The notes beneath the pieces were generated by a model, which was not told the DNA's origin, ran no database searches, and worked only from the letters and a program-made list of their open reading frames with translations. 27,300 nt of DNA from contig CABVCJ010000024.1 in the NCBI GenBank assembly GCA_902496845.1, positions 1-27,300 of the forward strand. Reading direction: 5' to 3'. Below, piece by piece: positions 1 to 7,900 of the stretch (the first letter of the stretch is position 1; every line of letters begins with the position of its first letter). The position numbers and the translations under genes were made by a program. Source of the stretch: an uncultured Collinsella sp. (GTDB lineage Bacteria; Actinomycetota; Coriobacteriia; Coriobacteriales; Coriobacteriaceae).

Positions 1-443
1 CCCGAGCCGATGATCTTCTTGGGATCGTAGCCGGTCAGGTGCCACAGCTCGGTGCACACGACGTCGCAGGGGTTGGAGATGCTCACGAAGATGCCGTCAA
101 AGCCGGCGTCGACGATGCGCTTGGCAAAGGTGCGGGCGGCATCGGTGGTAAAGAACAGCTCGCCGTCGCGGTTGCCGGCGGCCAGCGCGACCTTGCCGGC
201 GGCGTTGACGATGACGTCGCAGCAGGCCAGCTCCTCGTAGTGGTCGTAGCAGTTGACGATCTTGGTGTTGTACGGGACAAACGAAAGGGAGTCGCACAGG
301 TCCTGGACCTCGGACGTCACCTTGGCCTCGTTGATATCGCACAGGTACAGCTCATCGGCAATGCCCTGCATGAGCAGGCTGTTGGCGACATGTGCTCCTA
401 CGTGGCCCTGGCCGACCACACCGATCTTACGCGTCTGGTACAT
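1..443 (-). CDS. L-lactate / L-2-hydroxyisocaproate dehydrogenase family, 5' part only
   Basis: This gene runs off the left edge, so only the first 147 residues are visible. The family reduces 2-oxo acids such as pyruvate to L-2-hydroxy acids with NADH in the cytoplasm. The N-terminus carries a Rossmann GxGxVG motif (G-Q-G-H-V-G, residues 11-16), an acidic residue after the second strand (CDI), and the conserved SNPxDV-like segment (S-N-P-C-D-V) near residue 125. The text resembles L-2-hydroxyisocaproate dehydrogenase at least as much as classical L-LDH. Start choice: ATG at 443 is preceded by GAAAGGA about 8 bases upstream. The catalytic His and substrate-specificity loop lie outside the window, so lactate and branched 2-hydroxyacid substrates cannot be separated here. 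Confidence 0.85.
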   Translation of the reverse strand, partial: MYQTRKIGVVGQGHVGAHVANSLLMQGIADELYLCDINEAKVTSEVQDLCDSLSFVPYNTKIVNCYDHYEELACCDVIVNAAGKVALAAGNRDGELFFTTDAARTFAKRIVDAGFDGIFVSISNPCDVVCTELWHLTGYDPKKIIGS

Positions 444-521
444 ATACGTATCCTTTCGGCCGAGTTTTTCGCGTCGAACCATTGTAGCTTCCTGCCGCCA
501 CTTTGCCAGGCTAAAGCGCCA

Positions 522-541
522 TAGATTTTTGGGACATGCCT
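522..541. repeat. 20-nt intergenic repeat, inverse copy of 4901-4920
   Basis: Twenty bases here (TAGATTTTTGGGACATGCCT) are the exact reverse complement of 4901-4920, which forms the loop side of the terminator hairpin behind the M16 peptidase gene. The following bases (AATTTCTA) allow only an imperfect hairpin. It looks like a member of a small dispersed intergenic repeat family. Confidence 0.55.
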
Positions 542-654
542 TAATTTCTACTTTTGGAGTGATTTGGGCCGCTGACGGCATCGCTGGGCGATGCACTCGC
601 GCGGATGGGGCCGGTCGTTGTACCATAGCTGCAACTGACTCGTAAGGAGCATCC

Positions 655-1581
655 ATGCCCATTCGCATCCCCGACGCTCTCCCTGCCGCCGCGCAGCTCG
701 AGAGCGAGAACATCTTTGTCATGACCGAGTACCGCGCGCTGCACCAGGACATCCGGCCGCTGCGCGTGCTCATCCTCAACCTCATGCCCACCAAGATCGC
801 CACCGAGACGCAGATCATGCGCAAGCTCTCCAACACGCCGCTGCAGGTGGAGGTGGACCTGCTACGCACCAAAACGCACGAGGCCACGCACGTGAGCGCC
901 GGCCACCTGGAGACGTTCTACCGCACGTTCGACGACATCCGTGATATCCACTACGACGGCCTGATCATCACGGGCGCGCCGGTGGAGCAGATGCCGTTCG
1001 AAGAGGTCGACTACTGGCCCGAGCTCTGCCAGATCATGGATTGGTCCACCACACACGTGCACTCTACGCTGCACATTTGTTGGGGCGCGCAGGCCGGCCT
1101 GTACCATCATTACGGTATCCAGAAGCACGACCTGCCGGCAAAGGCGAGTGGCGTGTTTGAGCATTATCTGGTGAAGCCGCAAAGCCCGCTGGTTCGCGGC
1201 TTTGACGACCGTTTCTATGCCGTGCATTCGCGCAACACCGATGTGCGCCGCGAGGACGTGGAGGCCGAGCCGCAGCTTGAGGTCGTGGCCGTGTCCGACG
1301 AGGTGGGCCTGTACATCGTCAAGTCGACCGACAGCCGCCGCTTCTTTGTCTTTGGCCATCCCGAGTACGATACCGACACGCTGCGTTTGGAGTACGAGCG
1401 CGACGTGAAGCGCGGGCTTAACCCTCAGGTGCCGGCGCATTACTTCCCGAACGACGATCCCACCGCCGAGCCGCGCAACGTCTGGCGCAGTCAGGCTCAG
1501 CTGTTCTACACCAACTGGCTCAACTACTACGTCTACCAGACCACGCCCTACGACCTTGCCCGCGCCGGCGAGGAGCACTAG
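655..1581 (+). CDS. metA: Homoserine O-acetyltransferase (MetA family)
   Basis: This 308-residue enzyme acylates L-homoserine in the first committed step of methionine synthesis. It is full length for MetA (about 300 residues). Visible landmarks are the nucleophile Cys142 in HICWGAQAG, the catalytic His234 and Glu236 in F-G-H-P-E-Y, and the TGAPVE segment with Glu111. In studied MetA proteins Glu at 111 goes with acetyl-CoA use and Gly with succinyl-CoA, so acetyltransferase is the better call despite the common succinyltransferase name. The start ATG follows AAGGAG by 4-5 bases. The gene stands alone; the next plus-strand gene is 440 bases away. I saw no SAM riboswitch in the 210 bases upstream. 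Confidence 0.95.
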   Translation: MPIRIPDALPAAAQLESENIFVMTEYRALHQDIRPLRVLILNLMPTKIATETQIMRKLSNTPLQVEVDLLRTKTHEATHVSAGHLETFYRTFDDIRDIHYDGLIITGAPVEQMPFEEVDYWPELCQIMDWSTTHVHSTLHICWGAQAGLYHHYGIQKHDLPAKASGVFEHYLVKPQSPLVRGFDDRFYAVHSRNTDVRREDVEAEPQLEVVAVSDEVGLYIVKSTDSRRFFVFGHPEYDTDTLRLEYERDVKRGLNPQVPAHYFPNDDPTAEPRNVWRSQAQLFYTNWLNYYVYQTTPYDLARAGEEH

Positions 1582-1612
1582 GCTGCGGCCGTGGCTGTGC
1601 TCGCGGCGTGAC

Positions 1613-1735
1613 GAGCGTGGATTATCGGACACGCGAACGTGGATTTTCGGACGTTTACAAATCGAGCGTGGATAATCTCCCACTTTTGGCTTGAAACTAG
1701 GCTCAAAACGGGAGATTATCCACGCTCATTTTTTA
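1613..1735. repeat. Intergenic repeat cluster A (GAGCGTGG units plus terminal hairpin)
   Basis: Units related to GAGCGTGGATTTTCGGACA start at 1613, 1635 and 1664 (spacing 22, then 29). The third unit is the left arm of a perfect 17-bp inverted repeat (1664-1680 with 1711-1727) followed by a T run (1728-1735), so the element could also end transcripts coming from metA. The same 22/29 spacing and the same terminal hairpin recur at 3015-3180, beyond the next gene. The rest of the gap to 2024 shows no convincing gene. Confidence 0.8.
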
Positions 1736-2024
1736 GGCATGTAGATGCCGATGGCTCGGCTAAGAGACGGTGCGTGCAGAGGCAAAGTCGCATTTGGCGT
1801 GGTCTTGAATCTCGACGGGTTTTTCTTTCTGATAATCCGATGGACCAAGGCGCCAAATTATGGAGACGGGGACCTCTCGGCAACCACCCTACCTGCAGAT
1901 ATAAGTCATCAGCCTAAAACGTCCAAAACCGTCAAGCATTTGGTCAGCGCCTGGACAGCATTTGGTCAGACTTCGCATGAAACCGTCTGGTACGTTTGCG
2001 CCGTTCCAAGAGTTGGGAGGCGAC

Positions 2025-2987
2025 ATGGGAAACATGACGGCGAATCAAAGGCTTACAAGTCACATTAAAGCATGCGAACAGCAGATGAGCTGTGTGTACG
2101 CACGCACGACGGCGGAGGCAAAGCAGATTGAGCGGCGGGTGGCGGCGGGAAGTCTAGAGGCGGTCATGCCGGGGCTGTATGCGCGTCCGGATTATTGGTC
2201 CGAGCTCAAGTTTCGGCAGCGTTATCTGCATCGGGTGCGGGCCCTTGCGCAAAAGCATCCCGACTGGACGTTTTGCTCCTATACGGCGGCTGTTATCTAT
2301 GGCCTTTCGGTTTCGCATGCCAATTTGACGCACATCCATATCGCCGCGGCGCCGGCGCAATCGACGACGCCCGGCTCTCAGGTGATTCGCCATCGTTATG
2401 CTCGTCAAACACGGGCAATCCAGATGGATATTGCCGTGACCGATATCGATCAAACGATTACGGATTGCCTGGTCGATGCATCGTTTGTCGAGGGACTGAT
2501 CATTGCGGACTCGGCGCTTCATGAGCAGCTGTTGTCGAAGGGGCATCTCGTTGAGGCAATCAACAAGCTTGGCTTAAATCGTCGCGGTGTTGTGACGGCG
2601 CGAAGTGTTGCGCGGTGTGCCGATGGCCTATCGGAAAGCGGTGGCGAGTCCAAGGCGCGCGCCCTGATGATCGAGCGCGGTTGGCAGACGCCGGAGCTGC
2701 AGGTTGAGCTGTTCGACCCAGTTGAGCCGGGACGGCCGTATCGCGTTGACTACTTGTGGCGTGCGGGCGACCGGCTGATTATCGGTGAGTTCGACGGATT
2801 CGTTAAAAGTGAGAAGGCGGCGGAGGAGGGCAAGCTCGCGAAGGCGCAATTTGATGAGCGTCAGCGCGAGTCGAGGCTTTCGCTGCTTGATAACTGCAAG
2901 ATCGTGCGCTTGTGCTGGGATGATTTGAGGGACCCGTCAAAGCTCGATCGCAAGCTCAGGGTCGCCGGCGTGCCGCGTGAGTGCTGA
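2025..2987 (+). CDS. AbiEi-like protein with C-terminal DUF559/Vsr-like nuclease-type domain
   Basis: A 320-residue protein. The first half (about residues 20-170) resembles the winged-helix and C-terminal region of AbiEi-type antitoxins: a short HTH-like segment, then a G-L-Y-A-R turn and a Y-T-A-A-V-I-Y-G-L segment. The C-terminal third has a pattern like very-short-patch-repair/DUF559 nucleases: Glu208 in GGESKAR, Asp242 in VDYLW, Glu255 and Asp257 in GEFDG, and a following Lys261. I chose ATG 2025 over the longer frame from 1962 because GGGAGG sits 5 bases before it. No AbiEii-like toxin partner is adjacent. The gene is flanked on both sides by the same repeat cluster in the same orientation. 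Function is unknown; nuclease activity is an inference from motifs. Confidence 0.75.
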   Translation: MGNMTANQRLTSHIKACEQQMSCVYARTTAEAKQIERRVAAGSLEAVMPGLYARPDYWSELKFRQRYLHRVRALAQKHPDWTFCSYTAAVIYGLSVSHANLTHIHIAAAPAQSTTPGSQVIRHRYARQTRAIQMDIAVTDIDQTITDCLVDASFVEGLIIADSALHEQLLSKGHLVEAINKLGLNRRGVVTARSVARCADGLSESGGESKARALMIERGWQTPELQVELFDPVEPGRPYRVDYLWRAGDRLIIGEFDGFVKSEKAAEEGKLAKAQFDERQRESRLSLLDNCKIVRLCWDDLRDPSKLDRKLRVAGVPREC

Positions 2988-3014
2988 GGCAGTTGCGGGA
3001 CGTTTGGCTTGCAC

Positions 3015-3180
3015 TAGCGTGGAAATCCGGACGGACGAGCGTGGAAATCTGGACGTGTATTGGTTGAGCGTGGATTTTCGGACACATGAGCGTGGATTTT
3101 CGGACACTTGTTGAATGAGCGTGGATAATCTCCCACTTTTGGCTCGTAAGGGGGCTCAAAGTGGGAGATTTTCCACGCTC
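3015..3180. repeat. Intergenic repeat cluster B (four units plus terminal hairpin)
   Basis: Units of the GAGCGTGGAAATCCGGACG / GAGCGTGGATTTTCGGACA type start at 3015, 3037, 3066 and 3088. The next GAGCGTGG at 3117 opens a 23-nt inverted repeat (3117-3139 with 3158-3180, one mismatch). Spacings are 22, 29, 22, 29. It is a longer version of cluster A at 1613-1735 and lies between two convergent genes. Confidence 0.85.
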
Positions 3181-3206
3181 ATCTTGCGGGTGCGATACAG
3201 CGGCGA

Positions 3207-3803
3207 TCAGGCGCTGATGATGTGGGGCAGCGGCAGGTCGTGGGCGTCGGTAGGAACGTGGTCGACACGCTGCTCGTCAAAGGCGATGCCGATGATTTGG
3301 CATGCGGGCGAGAGCGTGGGCAGGTAGCGATCATAGCAGCCGCCGCCGTGGCCCAGGCGCGCGCCGGCGCGGTCGAAGGCTACGAGCGGCACGACGACCA
3401 TGTCGAGAGCTTCGGCAGGCACGATAGGGCAGCGGTCGCTGCCGATGTCCACGGCCGCGAAGGTCCGCGTGGGGTGGGCGATAAACGGAGCCGAGGACGC
3501 ATCGCCGGCGGCAACTGCCCGCATGCACATGCGCTGGCCACAAGCTGCGGCGTCTGTTGCCGAGAACATGCACGGATAGGCCACGCGCCAGCCGCGTTTG
3601 GCGGCCGCTGCGGCAAACGCGGCAGGATCGACTTCGGAACCCATGGCGGCATAGACGGCAACGATGCGCGGCGCCGCGGCATCCGAGCGATCCAACAGCT
3701 CAACAAGCCGCGCACAGATAGCGGCGGACTTTGCCGCCCGCACATCCAAATCAAGAGCATCGCGCCGAGCAATCACCGCCCGTCGCAGCTCAACCTTATC
3801 CAT
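3207..3803 (-). CDS. 5-formyltetrahydrofolate cyclo-ligase
   Basis: The enzyme uses ATP to turn 5-formyl-THF into 5,10-methenyl-THF and so returns a storage folate to one-carbon metabolism. The 198-residue length is normal. The hallmark LGHGGGCYDRYL (about residues 150-161) matches the family signature LGxGxGYYDR, and the N-terminal K-x-x-L-R-R segment resembles the usual nucleotide-binding start. The frame can be read from TTG at 3830, but ATG 3803 is preferred: it is a standard start, AAAGG lies 5-6 bases before it, and the protein then begins as in homologues (M-D-K-V-E-L-R-R). The gene converges on the AbiEi-like gene, with repeat cluster B between them. Confidence 0.9.
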   Translation of the reverse strand: MDKVELRRAVIARRDALDLDVRAAKSAAICARLVELLDRSDAAAPRIVAVYAAMGSEVDPAAFAAAAAKRGWRVAYPCMFSATDAAACGQRMCMRAVAAGDASSAPFIAHPTRTFAAVDIGSDRCPIVPAEALDMVVVPLVAFDRAGARLGHGGGCYDRYLPTLSPACQIIGIAFDEQRVDHVPTDAHDLPLPHIISA

Positions 3804-3949
3804 CTCAACCTTTTCTCCCAAACCTACCAAAAAGGGACAGGTTTATTTTGGCAGGTTTTATCTGGGCAAACGCGATATGGGCAGTAAAGCCACCGCAAAT
3901 ATGCCTGTGAACTGCGCCCTTTGTGGTTGTTTGGGCCTATGCGTTAATG

Positions 3950-4279
3950 CTATAACGCCGCAGCGATTGCTTCAGTCACAAACTTATTGAGTGACTCACC
4001 CTTCTTTGCCGCTGCCAGCGCCGCTTGCTTGTGTAGCTCAGAGCCCGTTCTTACGTTGAACGAGCCCTTAAAAGCCCGCTCGGGTTCCTTGCCTTTCTCG
4101 GCGCAAAACTCAAGGTAATCGTCGACGGCGTCGTGGAAGCATCGCTCCACCTCTTCAGCTGTGGAGCCTTCAAATACGATTGCGTCCCTAATGCCGGTGA
4201 CCATACCTGTTAGCACATGCTGTTCGGCATCGAACTCGACTGGGGCGAAATAACCCTTGTATGCCAAAACGTTACTCAT
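3950..4279 (-). CDS. hicB: HicB-type antitoxin
   Basis: A 109-residue antitoxin that should bind and silence HicA and repress the operon. The N-terminal half (Y-K-G-Y-F-A-P-V-E-F-D, then G-M-V-T-G-I) is the degenerate RNase-H-like HicB fold. The C-terminal half (G-S-F-N-V-R-T onward, ending S-L-N-K-F-V-T-E-A-I) is a ribbon-helix-helix DNA-binding domain. Start: ATG 4279 overlaps the end of hicA and has GGAGG 6 bases upstream; the in-frame ATG at 4294 would put the ribosome site inside the coding region. The overlap suggests translational coupling with the toxin gene, which comes first. Confidence 0.88.
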   Translation of the reverse strand: MSNVLAYKGYFAPVEFDAEQHVLTGMVTGIRDAIVFEGSTAEEVERCFHDAVDDYLEFCAEKGKEPERAFKGSFNVRTGSELHKQAALAAAKKGESLNKFVTEAIAAAL

Positions 4280-4535
4280 GACTACCTCCGACATCTTGCA
4301 GAAATCGAACGATGTTTCGAATGGTCCCCGCTGTCAATTCGTCAGATGGATGTGGCGCGTGCATTACGAACATCCTGCCATCTGACGGCCTGTAGAAGCG
4401 AACGCGCGATCCGGATGTCTTGCCTTTGTTGTCCATTTCAAAGCCATATGAAGCCATGACTTTTAAAAAATCGGTATACCGATACGTCGAGGGGCAGCTA
4501 AGCAGTTGGGCGATGAGTTTATCGGTCCGCGTCAT
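4272..4535 (-). CDS. hicA: HicA-type mRNA interferase toxin
   Basis: An 87-residue protein of the HicA (YcfA) family, which has a dsRBD-like fold and cleaves mRNA without need for ribosomes. The N-terminus (DKLIAQLLSCPSTYRYTDFLKVMASYGFE) and the G-K-T-S-G-S-R-V-R-F segment followed by H-A-P-H-P fit the Gram-positive branch. In that branch the classical Gly-Ser-His catalytic segment reads Gly-Ser-Arg, so the active-site assignment is less sure; the downstream His-x-x-His pair is kept. The toxin gene precedes and overlaps hicB by 8 bases, the usual hicAB order. An 8-bp inverted repeat and LexA-like boxes lie just upstream. Confidence 0.88.
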   Translation of the reverse strand: MTRTDKLIAQLLSCPSTYRYTDFLKVMASYGFEMDNKGKTSGSRVRFYRPSDGRMFVMHAPHPSDELTAGTIRNIVRFLQDVGGSHE

Positions 4536-4549
4536 CCCGCCTCACATTC

Positions 4550-4570
4550 TGCAACTATATCCTAGTTGCA
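4550..4570. promoter_or_regulatory. Inverted repeat before hicA, candidate HicB operator
   Basis: TGCAACTA and TAGTTGCA form perfect 8-bp arms around a 5-bp spacer, 15 bases before the hicA start and downstream of the predicted promoter. HicB proteins with ribbon-helix-helix domains bind such palindromes to autoregulate. Assignment is by position and symmetry only. Confidence 0.55.
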
Positions 4571-4595
4571 ATTTAAGTCCGGTGCAAGCACCATT

Positions 4596-4631
4596 ACTAT
4601 AGAACATGTGTACGTATAGAACAAGTGTTCG
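4596..4631 (-). promoter_or_regulatory. hicAB promoter overlapped by two LexA-type boxes
   Basis: On the minus strand TTGTTC (4624-4619), a 17-bp spacer and TATAGT (4601-4596) make a plausible sigma-70 promoter. Box 4618-4631 (AGAACAAGTGTTCG) has the full GAAC-N4-GTTC core of Gram-positive SOS operators and covers the -35. Box 4601-4614 (AGAACATGTGTACG) has one altered half and fills the spacer. LexA binding would block the promoter, making the toxin-antitoxin pair DNA-damage inducible. Confidence 0.55.
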
Positions 4632-4696
4632 AACCAACACAAAGGCACCTGCCCCTTCGTGGTGGTTTTTGCTGGTGGGGCGGGTGTCTGTGGCGG

Positions 4697-4837
4697 TTTG
4701 TCTCGATCTGTAACAGTAACTCGGCAAAAATGGGCCTAGATGTTACAGATTGAGACAAAGGGCCGGCACCATTCGGAAACGTCTCGATCTGTAACATCTG
4801 GAGCCGATATTGCTGCCTAGATGTTACAGATTTAGAC
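4697..4837. repeat. Two tandem hairpins with 81-bp period (TCTCGATCTGTAACA)
   Basis: Arms 4697-4715 and 4741-4759 pair over 19 bases with one mismatch; arms 4781-4799 and 4819-4837 pair over 19 bases with two mismatches. Both left and right arms recur at exactly 81 bases, so the hairpin unit was duplicated in tandem while loop sequences drifted. No coding potential is evident. This fills most of the gap between hicA and the M16 gene. Confidence 0.75.
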
Positions 4838-4886
4838 AAACTGGTGGGACGGGCTGAGCTGCCCCGCCTAAGCAGCGGCAAAAGAA

Positions 4887-4925
4887 AAAGGTAGATTTTC
4901 AGGCATGTCCCAAAAATCTACCTTT
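4887..4925 (-). terminator. Rho-independent terminator of the M16 peptidase gene
   Basis: A perfect 13-bp stem (4887-4899 with 4913-4925) with a 13-nt loop starts 5 bases after the M16 stop codon. On the minus strand it runs into TTTTTCTTTT. The loop carries the 20-nt repeat also found at 522-541. Confidence 0.8.
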
Positions 4926-4929
4926 GTGG

Positions 4930-7900
4930 TTAGCCCAGCAGGTCGACTACGTTAAAGCCGGCGTTGCTCTTGGCGATGACGTCTCGGCCGCCAAAGACGC
5001 ACGTTGGCGACTTGGCTGCGATTCGCGTCACGTCGGCGCCGAGCGAGCGAAGCTCACCGGGCGTGGCGGCGAGCATCTGGGCGCGGCGCTCCTCGCGTGC
5101 GTGCGGATCGAGCCCGGCCAGGTAGGTCGTGTTGCGGCGCTTGGTGAGCGCGTACGGCTTCATCGGCGCATCCATGCCGCTCACGCAGCTTACGATAAAG
5201 CCCTCGAAGGCGGCCTCGTCGGGCTCAAAGCTGCCGAGCCATGCGCCCGCGCGTTCCACGCGCTCAATCGAGGGGTCGATTGCCGGGTCGCGGTAGGTGT
5301 AGAACGCCGTCTGGCGCTCGCCGGCCGCGCGGAATCCGCAGCCGTACGCACCGCCCTTCACGCGAATTTCGTTCCACAGGTAGTCGTAGGAGAGCGCGTT
5401 GGCGGCAACCGCCCAGGCGCCCGTCACGTCGATGCCCAGGCGACGCGGGTCGCACGCGCTTGCCGCAAAGCAGATGTCGCTGGGGATGGCAAAAGCCTCG
5501 TGGCGGTCGCACGGCGTCGGCACCACGAGCGCATCGTGGCCGGCAACGCCCGCCGCGCCCGCGCCAAGCCCCAGGTCGCCCGCGGCGTCCCAGTACGCGT
5601 CAAAGTCCTCGTCGCTGCCGGTAAAGCTCGCCATGCAGCCATCGGCCACAAAGATGCGGTCTGCCAGCGCGGTAAGCTTGGCGCGCAGGTCGTCCAGTCG
5701 CTCGTCAAAGTGCTCGAGCAGATCGCGCAGGAACAGGTAGAAGTCCACGCCCGAAAGCTGCTCGCGCACCACGGCCGAAGGCGAGCTGTAGCTCATCGCG
5801 CGACCGAGCGCCGCCGAGTGGCCGTTGTTGATAAAGCCCTGCTCAAGCCCAATGCGAATCTGCGTAAGCACGTCGCGCACGCGGTCGGCGTCGGCATCCG
5901 CCAGCAGCGTGCTCGACCACACCTCGCGCGGCAGGCTCGCCAACGCATCGATCTTTTCGGACAGGGCGCCGGCGCTCACCAGCAGGTAGGGGCGCACGCC
6001 GTCCACGTCGGGCTGGGTCATGACCTCGGTCGTAAAGCTCAAAAAGCCCAGCTTACCGGCGAGCAGGTTGTCGAGTTCCTCGGCCGAGTGCTCGCGCGTG
6101 GGCAGCTGCTTGAGCAGGCGGCAGAGCAGCGTCACGTAGGGCAGGTCCTCAAATGCGACGCAGCTCAGGTCGAAGTACTGCATGGCGTAGGCCAGGCGGT
6201 TGGTGGGGATGCCGTGGCGCAGACAGGGGATGGGCGCGGTCGTGTCCACAACGAGCGGCGGCTCGGGGCGCGCCTCGCCAATGTCGGATACACGCAGGCG
6301 CGGCAGCGTGGCCTTGTCCTCGGGCGTGTCCTCCGCTTCCTGCGCGGCACGCAGTGCGGCCGTGCGCTCGACCATGTCGGCCAGCTCGGCATCGGTCATG
6401 GCGTCGCGCTTGGCAGCTAGTTCGGCGGCTTCGGCACCCTCCGAACCCTCGGCAGCGTCTACCGGAACCAGCTCGACCAGCGCCATGTGGTCGTTCTCCA
6501 GTACGAGCTCGCGCAGCAGGTCCTCAAAATAGCTGCCGTCCAGCTCGCCACGGAGCTCCTCGTACACCGGGCTGTACTTGAGCGCCAGCGTCGCGGCGTC
6601 GTCATCGTAGAGCCAGGTGCTCAGCGCGTCGCACGCAATGGCCACGCCGTCGGCGATGCCATAGTCGCGCTGGCGCAGGTCGTACTCGTTGCTGCTGATG
6701 ACGGCTTCCAGGCGCTCGCGCGGAACGCCGTGCTCACACAGGTCGCGGCAGGCGTCCTGGAACACGCGGCGCAGCTCGCGCGCCACGCCGGGCTGCGCGT
6801 TTTGCAGCATGATGAGCTCGTAGGGCTGCAGGCTCTCGGCTGCGGTGTAGCTCACCACGTTGCCGCCCAGGCCGGCGGCCAGAATGGCCTTCTTAACTGG
6901 TGCCTCGTTGGAACCCAGCAGTGCCTCGAACAGGATGTCCGCCGCGATCGTGCGCTTGCGGTCGAGTGCGCTGCCCAGCACAAGACCCAGGCCCACCAGG
7001 GCGTTCTCGGGCGTGGTGGCCATCTCGACGCGCTTGTACTCGCAGGTCACGGGCGCCTGCACGTCCAGCGGATTGGGCGCCAGCGCGGACGGGTCCTCGC
7101 CGGCGGCAACGGCGGTGTCCATGCGGCGGCTCGCGGCACTCGACTGCGACAGATAACGCTCGTCCAAAAACGCCAGCGCGCGGTCCACATCTAGGTCGCC
7201 GTAGAGCGTTATATAAGAGTTGGAAGGATTGTAGTGGCGCGCGTGCGTGTCCAGGAACTGCTCGTAGGTGAGCGCGGGGATCGCGCGCGGGTCGCCGCCG
7301 CTCTCGTGCGCATAGGCGGTGTCAGGATAGAGTGCGGCGTTGACGGCGTCGTCCAGCACGCTCATGGGATCGGACAGCGCGCCTTTCATCTCGTTGAACA
7401 CCACGCCGTTATAACGCAGCGTGCCCTCGCGCAGGCTCGCGGAGCCGCCGTCGCCCTCGCCCTCGGCGCCCTCCGGCAGGTCCAGCTCGTAGTGCCAGCC
7501 CTCCTGCTCAAAAATGGTGGGCTTGGTATAGATGGCCGGGTCGAACACCGCGTCCAGGTACACGTCCATCAGGTTGTACAGATCCTGCTCGTTGGTGGTG
7601 GCAACGGGGTAGATGGTCTTGTCGGGGTAGGTCATGGCGTTGAGGAACGTCTGCATGGAGCTCTTGATCAGGTCCACGAACGGCTCCTTGACGGGGAACT
7701 TGGCCGATCCGCACAGCACCGAGTGCTCAAGAATATGGAACACGCCGGTGGAATCGGCCGGCGGCGTCTTAAAGCCAATGGCAAAAGCCTTGTTTTCGTC
7801 GTCGCACGCCAGGTACAGCAGGCGAGCGCCCGATGCGGTGTGGCGCAGCACGTAGGCGTCCGAGTCGAGCTCGGGCACGGTCTCGCGGCGCTCGACGGCA

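Noticed and set aside
862..1683. A 273-codon minus-strand frame
   Set aside because: Antisense to metA, which has all catalytic residues and a proper ribosome site.
1850..1920. Possible SAM riboswitch (CGGCAACC motif) before the AbiEi-like gene
   Set aside because: Only the short CGGCAACC element is present; I could not build the P1-P3 helices or the GAAACC-type core, and the downstream gene is not a methionine gene.
4697..4837. CRISPR-like array
   Set aside because: Only two units with internal hairpins of 19-bp arms and 81-bp period; no regular repeat-spacer pattern or cas genes.
4924..6420. A 498-codon plus-strand frame
   Set aside because: It is antisense to the M16 peptidase gene, has arginine/valine/alanine-rich shadow composition and no family motif.
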